This document shows positions 21,517-33,793 of a stretch of 64,000 bases of DNA, piece by piece; the stretch's first letter is position 1; the number at the start of each line of letters is the position of its first letter. A program made the translations under genes and the position numbers. The DNA is from Globodera rostochiensis (taxonomy: Eukaryota > Nematoda > Chromadorea > Rhabditida > Heteroderidae). The notes under the pieces were generated by a model. The model saw only the letters and a program-made list of their open reading frames with translations. It was not told where the DNA came from and did no database searches. Location: NCBI GenBank assembly GCA_018350325.1, contig JAEVLN010000002.1, positions 3,436,295 to 3,500,294 on the forward strand, written 5' to 3'.

Positions 21517-23565
21517 CTAAAGATTCACTAATTTATTTTGTGTCGGTTTGACACAACAAACAAACTCGAGTATAGACGTGATGAATGCACTCATGTCAAA
21601 ACGAGGGGTGTCCGCTTTGGCATTGACGAGCAACGGCTGTTCCAGCAATTCCTTGTACTTGGGCCTCTCGCGAAAATTCTTTGTCAGACTAAAAGCACCC
21701 ATTTAAATACAAAATATAAACTAATTAATTCTCGTCTTTTATGTTCTCTTCCCAGAAAAGTTTTACGCGCCAAAAAACGCACCAGAGTGCCACAAAATCG
21801 TGCAAATTGTCCGAATAACCCACGCGCCGGTCCACCGTCGGCGCTGGCTCTTGGATGACCTGCTTGAGCTGCTCAAAGGGCGTTTTCCATTTTCCGTACG
21901 GATGCAATCCACTCGCAATTTCCACCTAAAAATAATCGACGAGTTTAATTTAAACGCGAAAAACAACCAAAGTAATGCCCAAACTCCAAACATCCGCCTG
22001 TACTCCGTACGCGTCCTTCGACTCGCCTTCAATTCGTTCGGGTGGCCTAAAAACCCACCAATTAATGGTTAAAAATCTCACAGATTTTCCGTCAATGTCT
22101 AACACGCCGAAATCTTTCTCTAACAAAACAAAAACAACAATTGCTCTTTCAAATTAACCGAACATAATAAACAATATTTCTTAGAATCGATTAAAGGTTT
22201 GAAAATTGTGTTAATAGCCGTTTCAACACTAACATGTACGGCTTGCATCCCGCATTGATCGTTTTGGCGACAGAATTGGTCAAATGGCCGGAAATGCCAA
22301 AGTCGCAAATTTTCACCTCTCCATTTCGGTTCAGCAAAATGTTTGATGGCTTAACATCTGAGAGAAATAAGCCATGGGTTTTGGGAATGAGCACTTTTAC
22401 CTCTGTGAATGAGATTCATACGCTCCTTCATGAAGTTTAGGCCTTCCACAACCTTAAGGGATTTGCGTTGCAATTGCAACGACCCGAAAGAATTGTTGGC
22501 ATGCAATTGCAATGTTCCCTTTTTCCTTTACATATTCCAAAAATATAATCAGAAAAATGAATTTTGTTTCTTTGCGAGTGCATTACCAATTTTCGAATAT
22601 TTTCACCGAATACGCTATACGGGCAATGAATGGTTCGGGAATGTGACGGCCCATGTCAACGCAAAGTCTGTAGAATTTGTCCAAAGAAATGTCCATAACC
22701 TGACAAAATCGACTTTTTATGGGTATAATAAGTTGAAAAGACGCGATTTAGTTTGCTCCAAAACTCATTTTTTGAGTTTAAAATAATTTTTTAGGCCCAT
22801 CTGTTCCATTCCCCTCAAATTGTATTTGTACCTCCATACAAATCCAAACATCGCCCTCCCGATACATCGCGCCATAAAAGCGAACCATTTGCTTGCAACA
22901 GCCGCTCTTCATGCACGTGTCCAACTCGACAAACATTCGTTTTTGGCTTTCGTCGTTCAGCGAGGAATGAATTCGCTGCAAATTCCAACCGTTTTGGGTA
23001 GACAAAACATTTAGGAAAAACCGGGAATTTGTTCGGGAACCAGGCGGGAGTCTCGAATAGGGCGACCGACCCTACCGGACCAGGGACGTCCAGGGGGCAG
23101 AAGAAACCCCCCCCCCCACGAAAACGTACGTATCGGTGGGGCGATATACCTATTACACTTGCCCAAGTTGGTCAAGAACCCACCGATTTTTGTTCGAAGA
23201 GCCATTCGACCACCAAAACGCACCTTCACCGCAAAGATCAGACCAGTAGGCCGATGGCGCATTTGTTCGACGACTCCGTAAGCGCCTCTGCCCAATTCGA
23301 CAATTTTCTCCAATTCATTCGCAGAGACAACGACTTCTGTGCCGTCTTCAAGCCTCAAATTTACAATTTCTGAGAAACAAACAAACGAAAAAAACTTCAT
23401 CTGAAATTTGTCGTCCAAATCGTCCTCCAAAGTTGGAGGCGGCGTGAGATCGGGCATTTTAATCTCCAACTTCTTGATCTCTAAAATGCAAGAATAGGCA
23501 AACAATACTCAAAATAAGCTTGCAGGAAGCTTACTTCCTCCAACTCCGAGAGGTTTTGCTGCCAT
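21517..23565 (-). CDS. MAP kinase kinase of the MKK3/MKK6 type (p38 pathway)
   Basis: Nine exons (23565-23535, 23480-23224, 22975-22832, 22699-22607, 22452-22401, 22357-22234, 22046-21968, 21925-21783, 21688-21517) join in phase to 364 residues. Kinase motifs: glycine loop LGRGAYGVVEQ, catalytic Lys in FAVK, FYGAMYREGDVWICME, HRDVKPSNILLN, DFGISGHLTNSVAKTINAG, DVWSLGIT, PFEQLKQVIQEPAP. The activation segment keeps the Ser and Thr of S-V-A-K-T, which fits MKK3/6 rather than MEK1/2 or MKK4/7. C. elegans SEK-1 is the likely functional counterpart, acting upstream of PMK-1 in immunity. Odd points: the usual A-P-E reads P-P-E, and the loop exon reads through a GT...AG of only 26 nt, taken as coding. 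Confidence 0.93.
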
Positions 23566-24715
23566 TGTTTTGACCAAACGCACTAAATTTATAATCACAC
23601 AAGACCTAAAAAGAATAATAAAATCCGGGGCATTCTTCGAGTTTGGGGCGGTTCTGTCCACTATTTGGTTTGGAATCTTATAACTAGGGCTCGGATTTTT
23701 AGGAACTAAAAAACGTGAAATAGGGAGTTTTGGGAAAGAAAAATTTCGATTAAGCGTAACTTTCCGTTTTTATTGCGTTTTTCTTAAGAGATTTTGGGGA
23801 AAAGTGCCAAAATAGGGACTAAAACGCAAAAACGGCGAAATATGGATTTATTCTCAAAAGCCCAAAATAGTGAATCTGGCCGTTTTGGCGCGGCCAGTTT
23901 GGCGCCAACACTAAAAAATCTATTTTGGCGCCTTTTAATCAACATTATTCGCTTCATTTGTATTTCATAATGTTTTAACATGCGCCCTCAAGAAAAAGCT
24001 AATTTTTGCTAACGGGGTCTGGCCAAATGCGTCTCCTCATTAAAATTTTAGTATAAATTTTGAAAAAAATTAATTACTGAATTTTTCGAATTTGGGTCCG
24101 GTGTTCGAAATTTGGTCGAAGTAGAGTCAGATTCTCGGATCTACGACGCCGAAAACTTCTACAAATTCTTTTTTTGTTTGGAATGTGATTTTTTTCGAGC
24201 AATTGTTTAAATTCGGGGTTGGGGTTCGATAAAAACTCGCATAATTCTAAAATTTTTCGAAATGAATGCGGCGGTTTCCGTGCTTCATATGTCAAACATT
24301 GAAAGAGACTTCAGTAGGCTCATAATTTTTTTGCATAGTAATTTCCGCGCCTTCTTACTTTAGAGACTGGGCTGATTCGAGACTTGAAATTTACCGAGAA
24401 CCGAGATGAAGGAAATTTTCAATTTATTTTTGCTGAGATACCTCCTATTCGAGGTTTTTTGGAAATTTTCCTAACAAATTAATCTATTTTTCAGAAAATA
24501 CCTCGGCTGCACCACCTGACCCCTCCCAAAAAAGCAGAAAATTCATATTGAATATTTGAAAAAAATTGATTTTTCAAATAAGGGCCCCATCAGCCACCAG
24601 CCAAAAAAAAAAATTCGGGTCTCCCGTTCTGCAGGATTACCGTATAAATCCATTGGCCCTGATTTGTTATGTTTTAAGCATTATTATAAAATTTCGTTCC
24701 TTCTCAAAAAACGTC
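23566..24715. other. Divergent intergenic region between MAP2K and CLPTM1
   Basis: It should hold both promoters but no motif stands out. At about 24090-24260 is a fragment like the interior of the GGTAAT MITEs (gggtccggtgttcgaaattt, cagattctcggatctacg). AT-rich elsewhere. Confidence 0.5.
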
Positions 24716-27419
24716 ATGCCGAGCCATCAAAATGGTGATGTTGCTGTTCCGGCAAATATTGCAGCGAATGATAACAATCAACAGCCCAATCAAGTCCATT
24801 TTTGGTTTAATAACTTTTAATGCTTTTGCTTTTAAAGAATCAGTTTCAACTTTGGCCCTTCCTCAAGTCTATGTTTGTCCGTCTGGTCATGTTCTGGCTG
24901 ATCTCGTCGCTTATTCGCAATTTTTTTGGTCCCAAACAGCAACAAGCCGTAGACCACAATGTGTCAGTGGTCGGCGGTGGAAAAACGTACCCGCCTTCCT
25001 TCAACATCTTCCAGTCCAATGAGCACTTCGATTTGTTTGTTTACCTTTCTCCGAAGGTAATATTTTAAAATTTAATAAAAAAAAGTAGTTTTCCAATTAC
25101 TGTTTAGGCCGAACGTTTCCACGATTTTGATAATGCTGAATCTCTTTTTTGGCATGAACGGGATCTCTTTTACGGAGATTGGACTTCGGGGACCGATGGG
25201 GACGGCTCCCGGCAAAAAACAGTGACAATGATGCCAACTCCGGAGGTTCTCCAGCACAACGGCTCACTTTATATGCACGTCTTTTTGGTCAAAGAGGGAC
25301 AGTCGCATTATCCGCGCGCGAGAAACTATGGCGGGAGAGAAGTGAGTGACCGGAGCAGAGCAAACCCAACTTTTGGGTTCGGTTGGATGAGATGAAAATT
25401 TCAATTTTCAAATACTTGCATTGGACTTAAGGTTGTGTACTCCAGTTGCCAGCTAAACAAGTTCAAGAAGAAATACTACCACAAAACAGCCAATTTGTTG
25501 ACTGGGAAAACTGAACAAAATGCGCTAGAGCGCCAAAAAGCGGAGGAAGGAGTGAAATTCGACATTTTGAATTATTGGCACCCGAACATCACCGTGAATT
25601 TAGTTACCGATTTCACCGCTTGGACTCGGGGTTAGCTTTTTCTCATCGTTTTCTAGCAAATGAATTTACACTATTTTAGGTCAATTGCCAGCCCCCCTCG
25701 ACGAAGCTGTCAAATTCGACCCGACCAGCAATCGCTACTATCCGATTGTGTTCTTCAACAATTACTGGAATTTAGCCAACGAATATCAGCCAATCAACGA
25801 CACTGTCCCCGCACTCAATTTTACCGTTACTTTTGCGCCGCTTTCGTTGTTCAAATGGCAACTGTTCGCGTCTCAACAGGTTTTTAGATAACTTGTTATG
25901 GAGGGAGGCTGCTGTTTTTACAATTCGGATTGGTCCAGTACATGATTATATAAAATTGAGCTGTCTTTTGTCCTGTGCATGTCTTTTTGCTTTCCATTTA
26001 TTGGGTTTAAAGATGCGTGGTAAATGGACCCAAATGTTCGGAGGGGAAATCTTTGAGGAGAGCGACGCCGACCAGGATGCCATCAAACAGGCGCTGATCG
26101 AGACGAGTCCAGTGTTGTTGGGCATCACAATCTTTGTGTCCATTCTGCACACCGTTCTTGAGTAGCTTTTTGGGTGTTGGTTGATCGGAAATTAAACTGC
26201 TTCAGATTGTTGGCCTTCAAAAATGATATCCAATTTTGGCGCACTCGCAAAAGTTTGGAGGGTCTTTCAGTCCGTTCGGTGCTCTTCAACATCTTCCAAT
26301 CGCTGGTAAATGATCGATTTTAAGAAAATGTTCACAATTTTGAACAGATCGTTTTCCTGTACATATGTGACAATGACAGCAGTTGGCTGATCAAAATGTC
26401 CATCGGTTTTGGGCTGCTCATCGAACTGTGGAAGATACCAAAGTGTTTGAATATTGAGGTCTTCAGCCATCGGACCTTGGCTTTTTATGATTGTTTTTTG
26501 CAGGTTATTCGATCACAACCGATCTTCGGCTTAATCCCGCGGCTTCGCTTCAGCGACAAGGGATCGTACGTCGAATCTGCCACCAAGGATTACGATCAGG
26601 TTTTCAAGACAATAAATTCTGTTTTCCTGTTCGCACTTTCTTTTATTTGCATGGCATTAAATTCAGATGGCCTTCAAATATCTGTCCTGGGCCCTCTTTC
26701 CGCTGTTGGGTTGTTATGCCGTCTATTCGTTGGTGTACGACGAGCAGAAGGGCTGGTACAGCTGGATTCTGTGAGAAAATTGGCCAATTTTTCACACATT
26801 CGTCAATTCTGTCCTTTCAGTGGGATGCTTTACGGATTCTTGCTCACATTCGGTTTTATCATGGTAACTATTGACGAAGAAAATGTTCATCGAAAACGCT
26901 CATAAATGCCTTTCAGATGACTCCGCAGTTGTTCATTAACTACAAACTGAAGTCGGTGGCCCATTTGCCGTGGCGTATGCTCACCTACAAATTCATCAAC
27001 ACTTTTATTGTGAGTGTGCCGGTTACGACTAATCATTCATTTACTCTGTCCTCCACAAAAGGATGATCTCTTCGCCTTCGTCATCCGAATGCCCACGCTC
27101 TACCGGCTCGGCTGTTTTCGGGATGACATCATTTTCCTGGTCTTTTCTTTCAAATCTCAACTATTATGCTGAGATTTCGTTAATCATTGTTGAGAACGCA
27201 CGCCGATTCTTTCAGATTTACATTTACCAGCGCTGGATCTACCGGGTGGACCTGAAACGTGTCAACGAATACGGCACTTCCGGTGATGATCAACCCGGCA
27301 CGACTGAAGTCCTTGCCATTGAGGCGGATTCTTCCCAATTGGCTGATGGGACGGACGGCAAGTCACCGGAAGAATCCAACACAAACGAAGAATCGTCGGA
27401 GTCCAAAAAGGACAAGTAA
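24716..27419 (+). CDS. CLPTM1: CLPTM1 (cleft lip and palate transmembrane protein 1) orthologue
   Basis: Fourteen exons (24716-24793, 24838-25056, 25108-25341, 25432-25630, 25680-25879, 26013-26161, 26206-26305, 26348-26458, 26504-26599, 26667-26770, 26821-26863, 26917-27009, 27062-27139, 27216-27419) join in phase to 635 residues. Nearly collinear with human CLPTM1: DILNYWHPNITVNLVTDF, YYPIVFFNNYWNL, LLAFKNDIQFWRTRKSLEGL, YLSWALFPLLGCYAVYSLVY, GMLYGFLLTFGFIMMTPQLF, HLPWRMLTYKFINTFIDDLF, YIYQRWIYRVD, then an acidic tail. It is a multipass ER/Golgi membrane protein; family members affect receptor trafficking, and paralogue CLPTM1L is a lipid scramblase. Alternative splicing is not visible. This is the best-supported gene in the window. 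Confidence 0.97.
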
Positions 27420-28084
27420 AATGGCATTCATAATCGACGTTTATTTTGCGTGTGATTTCTCCCAAGAATTCGTTTAGCAAATATTTTCCCCGGATATCGC
27501 AATTTTGTTTCCCGATTTCTTTTTGGCAAATCATTGATTGGTAAAGCTCGCTGTTGTTGGTATAAACCTTGCCCAACAAAAAGATTGGAATTGAGATCCA
27601 CGAGCTGTCGAAAAAGAGAGATGTAAGTGGAGAGCGTTGCACAAGGCCAGTTAACCGGAAGTGTGATAACTATTTGGAAGCAATCACTGCTCGACCAAAT
27701 GTGACTCTGAACCCGTTAACCGGTCTGTGCCACCTTAGTGAAGAGGGGGTTAGTTACTTACCTATTCCTCTTCTCTTCAATCAAATGCCAAATAAAATGT
27801 AAAAATCTTTTTGAAAGAATAAATTAAATGAGGTTAACACGTTGTTGAGGATTGGGAGGTGGCAGCCAGCGCAATGCGAAAATATTATCGGTAAGCTCTA
27901 AACACTGGGATTCAACTGATCCACATTCTGGCTTTCTGAGTTATTGGCTTAGAGCTTAGCCTTTTAGCGCTGAAGTGTATTTTCTGATAATCGATGTGGC
28001 CGCACACTTTTCGGTGATTTTCGCACCAAAAAGCTGATTTGTGAGTTGAGTAGGTTGGGGGGGGGGGATTTGGAGCCTATGAGT
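27420..28084. other. Intergenic between CLPTM1 and co-SMAD 3' ends
   Basis: 3' UTR sequence of both converging genes. A minus-strand open frame at 27420-27642 was considered and rejected. No further feature. Confidence 0.5.
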
Positions 28085-31000
28085 TTAAGTCAAATGATCG
28101 ATCAGCGGGGTATTCATCACTTCGTCCAACAATTGAAGAGCCCTGAATCGCCCACCAATTATTGCCAAAGATTATTAATTTGCTAATTACCTGCTCAGGT
28201 GGAGTTCAAACCAGCAAGGCGTTTCCTGTTGAAGATCGAATTGTAATAGAAAGTACCCCCCCCCCCGCAACGCAACGATAAGCACAACCTTAATTGTCCG
28301 TTTTGGGTAGCTGAGACCAAATCCCTTGAAGAACGAAATGCGCACAGTGCACAGAGTGCGAAAATCATCCACGCCCGGGTCGTCAATCGGAATCTGAAAA
28401 AAGCCAACACTTAGCCTTCTTCGACCCCCCCCCTCACTCCTTTCTCGACTTGCCTCATCGTCGCTGCACTCGCCGCTCGTTCGGTTGGCCGGTGCTCCTC
28501 CGCCTCCCGCCGCCGTTGCCGTCGTCCGATTGTCCAAACGGACGCGCCGCGTGCGCATTTCTCTGTTTACACGACGGGCCATAATTCGCTCCAAATGGGT
28601 CACTTTCCAACACTCATAGCACTTGAACAGGTCGAAAATCTGCAAGGAAACGATGAGACGGCATATCAATTGAGGGAGAAGAGGCTGAAGGGACCTTATT
28701 TTATAATTACAACATTTTATTTATTGAATAAAAAAATTGTCCGCCTTAACGGTGGTGTATTGGACAAATTTGTGGGCGTGGCCCAACTCCTCGCGTTCCG
28801 TGAGCACGTCCAAATAATGACTCTGCACAAACACAGGCCCTTTGGAGAGGACCTAAACAGCAGAAAACATTTTGGGGGGGAGAGGACATTGGCATTCCGA
28901 CCGTCAGCCAAACGTCGCCTTCGCCCTTCAGATCCAACCGAATGCCGAGGCCAATGTTTCGCCTGAGAATGGCTTTAATATACTCTAATTGTAACTGAAA
29001 CAAGCATTTAAATGCTTTACCAAATTAATTTTAAAAAAATCCCCCATTTCGCATTCTTTTAGAATATCTCCCCCTCTTTTCCCGTCGTACCTGCACTTCT
29101 CGGCCGCCTCCCCGCGTTCAGTGTTGGTCAACGGACCCAGACAAAAGCGGGCGTTGCCCGTGCTGTCCAAACCGCCGTCCACGAAAATCTGAGGACATTC
29201 CGCGACCGCTTGAAAAGTTTCGCCGATTCTGCGGTCAAATTCGTAGTAATTGGCCGCACACCAATGGAGTGGCGTCGGCTTGTCAGAAATGAACGGGCGA
29301 TCGTATGCCTTTGAAATTTTAGCCAAAATGAATTACGGTTCAAAAAGGCGGCATAATACAAAATAAACCAACAAAATTACTAATTACATAGCCTTTTTGG
29401 CATTGTTTTATCTAAAATAAAAAACGGCACTTTGCAAAATTCGTTGACACCCGACACATATTTGAACACGGGAGGTTTTGTCGTGAGAGCATCGAAGAAG
29501 GGCGCCGAAATCAGGCCGAGTTCGGACGGGTACAGCTGAGGAGTGACTATTTGATCTGTTCAATGATCGCAATTTGATTTTTTAAATTGGGAAAAAGTGA
29601 CCCGGCGGAAAGAAAAAATGTCCAATGTTCTGCTGACTGCCATTTCCGTTGTTTGCCAATGTGCCATAATCGACGACCGAATTGACCATTGAAATTTGTG
29701 CGGACGAAAGAGAAGCCTAAACAATGGGAAGATATCAGACTTAAATTTATTTTTACTTGCCTGTTGTTGCTGCTGTTGAGTGTGGTATATCTGATGTACG
29801 TATTGGTGTTGTGGTGACGAATGTGGAGGACAATACGTCGTTTGCGGTCCAATGGCCACGGCCGCCATTTGTGGGGACATGGACGAGTGGGGGGAGTTGG
29901 TTTGGGACGAGTTCCGTTGCCGGTGGACGTTATTTTGTTGGTTGTGCCCGTGGGCGTGAAACATCGCCGGTGTATCAATCGCTGTTTGGTTCTGACAATG
30001 ACACAAAATTATGTTTAAAATGGGAATTCGCACAGTTCGGCTGGAACGTACCGAGCCGGAGAGTTTAATCTGATTCTGGATGTCACCGCCACCAAATGAG
30101 GTCGTTTGTTGTTGCCATACGCTCTGCATCCGGTGCTGGTGTTGTGGCAGTACTGACTGGCCATGATGAAGAGAAACTAATGGCGGCAGCGGATTTACTA
30201 AGTTCGGTTGAGAATGTCCAACGGTGGTGGCAACGAATTGACGCGAATTGCTGCCGTTGCTGGTGGAGGTGGCAGACGTGTTCAGTTGCTGTTGATGTAT
30301 TTGCTGCTGCCGGAAAGCATTTGGAGGCCTTCCGGGCCCCCGCGCGGCGGTTAGGGCGTTTTTTGTTGGCGGCATTGCAAGGGAATGACTGACGGTCGGC
30401 GAAACAATTTCAGACGAATGCGACGGACTAAAATGGGGAAACTTTTAGATACGGAAACAACCTCCGAATTTGCATTTTCTTTTTCTTTCATTCCTATTGG
30501 AATAGAAACGAATCAACAAGAACCTGGCACTGTTCGACTCCAACTCAATGCCTTCCGCAGAAACGACTCGCTCGTAATGGAACGGATTCACACAAACCTT
30601 AAACATTAAAATGCAAAGGAAATTGCAAAACGAATCCCCCCCCCCCCCCCCCCCCGGATGACCTGGTCCTTTTTGAGGTCGAACGCATAAATGCAAAAGT
30701 TTTTGTGCTTCAGCTCGTTCTTGTGCAGGTCGGGCCAGCGGAAGATCTTCGAGTAAACGACGTGCGGAAAGCCCTTTCGTCCTGCCACCTGAAGACGGCC
30801 GTCCAAAGTGCGCGGCGTCGTCACGCATTTTGTGCGCAATTGGCCCATTGCGCTGACCGAAGCGATAAAATCGTCCAATTCGTCGCCTTTGTCCTTCAGT
30901 TTTTTGATTAGACTTTCGATGGCCTTTTTATTGAACTCGCGATCCGATCCCTGAGGGAAGTTCAGTGTTGGGAGGCAAAAGCACAAAGCGAATTACCACC

Positions 31001-31542
31001 ACATAATTCATCAAAAATTGAGTGATTGTTGTGTTGGCGTCACCGCTGGATGGGCTAAACAAATTTAAAAAGTATAAAATTCTTTTTGGTGATTTTTGCA
31101 GGCACATAAAGAAGAGACTGTCGTCGGATCATTGAAAGTGACCGACATAAAGAAGAGACTGTCGTCGGATCATTGAAAGTGACCGACATAAAGAAGAGAC
31201 TGTCGTCGGATCATTGAAAGTGACCGACCGTTGTGGGGGGCCGACCCCTCCCCGCTGTTGCGCCTCTGTCAGATGCGACGGACGCGCAAATGCCGCGCCC
31301 GTCGGAGTGCCGTCCGAACCGCCGGCGACGCCCAACGAACGGACGGCCGGCACAAACGGCTGATGGTGGGGGGAGGAGGCGAGCAGCAGCGAATGGGAAT
31401 GACCGCCGCTGAGATGAAGCCGTTGGGGCTGCTGAGGCTGAGGAGAACCGCCGGATTCGAACTCTGTGGGGACGCCTTCGATTCGCGCGGGTTGAAAGTT
31501 TTGAATTAGAAGCTTTCCCAACCAAACGCTGCCCCAACGCAT
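28085..31542 (-). CDS. sma-4: Co-SMAD (Smad4 / SMA-4-type) with MH1 and MH2 domains
   Basis: Fifteen exons (31542-31229, 31054-30997, 30950-30663, 30597-30524, 30427-30052, 29991-29761, 29716-29602, 29555-29431, 29308-29091, 28962-28902, 28852-28745, 28639-28454, 28393-28289, 28225-28191, 28142-28085) keep phase and give about 783 residues. MH1: [63 protein letters not shown]. Linker: Gln/Ser/His-rich, about 250 residues. MH2: [87 protein letters not shown]. The C-terminus lacks the SSXS phosphorylation tail, as expected of a co-SMAD. It should partner receptor SMADs in TGF-beta/BMP transcription. DAF-3 is the alternative nematode orthologue. Two introns use GC donors. Confidence 0.95.
28452..28453 (-). 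other. GC 5' splice site of co-SMAD intron 12
   Basis: Exon ends GAT GAG, followed by GCAAGT, the classical GC-AG donor, and the next exon (ATT CCG ATT) is in phase 0 with the MH2 frame. The nearest GT, four bases downstream, would break the frame. Confidence 0.85.
29759..29760 (-). other. GC 5' splice site of co-SMAD intron 6
   Basis: A Gln-rich exon ends CAA CAG, followed by GCAAGT. The next two exons (115 and 125 nt) reach the MH2 frame only if this junction is in phase 0. The nearby GT option (phase 1) fails. Confidence 0.8.
31106..31228. repeat. Three 41-bp tandem copies at the 5' end of co-SMAD intron 1
   Basis: Copies start at 31106, 31147 and 31188 (ataaagaagagactgtcgtc...). On the coding strand each begins with GTCGGTCACTTTC, the sequence used as the 5' splice site of exon 1. 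Confidence 0.9.
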
Positions 31543-32891
31543 TTTAAGTCATCAAATCTTCCAACTTTTCACGGCCCAAAAACTCACCTCGTTTTATCGT
31601 CGAGACTGACGAAAACGGCGAATTCATCAGAACTTACGACATTAAGGAAGAAGAAACAAAAAAAATGGTAGCATTAATTAACGGAATAGCCTGAAAATAA
31701 AAATAAACGTTTTCGTGGATTTTTAGAAGTTTTAACCTTTTGGACTCAACATAAATTATTTTTCACGTTTCTGAATTTTCGAAAAATATTCGAATTCGGG
31801 TTCGGGCTTTGACACTCGCAAAATCCGAGCTCGGATTCGTGTTCTACGACAATTTTTACCCAAGAAAACATGCATTCTACATAATTAGGGGTGCAATTTA
31901 TAAGTTTACATATTCCGACACGCAGTGACTTAACAAGGGAAATAGTGTCAAAATTGGCATTCGAATAGCGTTTTGTTTTTCAAAAAATGAATTATAAGTA
32001 GGGTCCGGATTTTTAGGGACTAAAAGTTGCTAAAACTGACTAAAAAATCCAGTCAATTTTTGCGTGAAGACCTTTAAAATCCACTTATTAATTTTCCTCT
32101 GTCAAACCCTATCCGCAAAAAAAATAGGTTAAACCCTAAAAATCCCTTTATAAGGCCACACTTCGAAATTCGAACAGAAGAGGAGGCCAAGGTGTTCAGA
32201 AAAGCTGATTTTAACAGGTAACAACAGATACTTAGGCAAAATTTGCCTTTTCACAATTACTCCTCCATACAGTCCACCGGGTTCGAATTTCGAACCCTGG
32301 CTCGTAAATACGTACATATGCCAACATTTTGTGTCATCGCCATGCGATGGAAAGTTCCAATTAGTTTTTAATTTCCAATGACGTTAGGTAAGCACCTGCT
32401 GTGAACGGAGCAGGCATTATTTATTTACATATCATACATATAGGTACCTAATTGCTAAAAATTGAATCAATTTCTGTTTGAAAACCAAAAATTTTAACTT
32501 TTTTTTTTCAACGGGGAAATTGGCTTTTTTAAACACACAAAGTAATAAACTCTTGAGCACAATTGACGCCGAATCGTTTATTGACATAACGACAGAACAC
32601 AGGCCGTAGCCAGAAATTTTTTTCGGGGGGGGGGGCATCGGGGTCGATTTTTAGGCGCGTGTTTTATTTCGGAAATCGGAATTCCGGTGTCCGGACTTTT
32701 CGACAGTGCTGGACAATTCGACAGCGGCGAACGATTCGACAGCGGATTTTTCGACAGTACAACAAATTTAAAAAATTTTAAGTAATTAAAATTTTCAAAA
32801 AAAATTTTATATTTAACACAGCGGCTCAAAAAACGAGATGTGTGCCAATAAATAGAGAGTGCGAGAGAATTTATTTTGAAATGGTATTTAT

Positions 32892-33793
32892 CAGGGCTGT
32901 GTCGAAAGTAAAAAAAAAGTCGAAATCGAAAATCGAAACTGAAAAGTTCGAAATCGAAAATCGAAAGGAAAAAAACGTCGAAAATCGAAATTCGAAACAA
33001 AATCGAAAATTTTTTTTATGTGATTAGAAAAAATTTTTTTAAAATAATTTATTTAATAAATATTTTTTGAAATATTCACTTGTTCATTTTTAAAATTTTG
33101 AAGGATGCATTTTTTGTTTCAGAGGCCTTCATATGCCCATTTTAAGCTTTTATGAGGGTGGGGTGTCGGCGGTGCCGATAGGCGCCGCCGAGAAAATTTT
33201 GATTTTTTGACTCAATTTGTTAAGAAAAATGATCCAAAAACCACAATGAATTGGTCGACTTTATGCTTTCAGTGGCGGCCCGTCGGTGCCGATAGGCGCC
33301 GCTGGGAGAAATTTGGGGGTTTTGTTAAGCAATTTCACCAAAATTTTCGCAAAATTGAGCTTTTTTCTTCGGTAATTTTGGGGAAAACATTTTTACATAA
33401 GAGTGGAGAATGTACGGCGGTCTTTTTTGAAGTATTTTAATTTAAAATAATTGAAAATCATTAAAAATGTTCCGTTAATGGGGGATAGAATGTGAAGGCC
33501 GAAGAAAAGTTAAAAAAGTGATCGCACTGTAGCGGGTTCGAACCCAAAAGACAAAATCGTAAAGACAAACCACTGAGCTATAAATTTACCTGTTGGACGC
33601 ATGTAAAAAAGATTGAAAGTTTGTCAAAAAGTTGGCAAGACCACTGCCCATCCTTGCCAAAAATTTAAAAACCTGGACCTCCGACTTTCGAAATTATTTT
33701 CGAAAAACAGCCCATTTTTGTCGAAATCGAAAATCGAAAGGAAAAAAACGTCGAAAATCGAAATTCGAAAATCGAAATTTCGACACAGCCCTG
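32892..33793. mobile_element. Non-autonomous hAT-like transposon, 902 bp
   Basis: Ends are perfect 16-bp inverted repeats CAGGGCTGTGTCGAAA. It is flanked by an exact 8-bp direct repeat gtatttat (32884-32891 and 33794-33801), the hAT hallmark. Subterminal regions share blocks of gtcgaaatcgaaaatcgaaa and aaaaaacgtcgaaaatcg in the same orientation. The interior carries two palindromic cores (33168-33189 and 33284-33303) and a tRNA-like fragment. No transposase frame. Confidence 0.93.
33525..33600 (-). other. tRNA-derived fragment (SINE-like), inside the hAT element
   Basis: On the minus strand TAGCTCAGTGGTT resembles a pol III A box and GGGTTCGAACCC a B box, at near-tRNA spacing. Acceptor and D stems do not pair, so it is not a working tRNA. 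Confidence 0.5.

Noticed and set aside
23375..23400. 26-nt intron in the MAP2K second exon
   Set aside because: GT...AG is present and in phase, but 26 nt is too short for a nematode intron; reading through is also open.
27262..27642. Minus-strand frame with SELYQSMICQKEIGKQNCD-like sequence
   Set aside because: It runs antisense into the last CLPTM1 exon, has no family motif and no supported splice partners.
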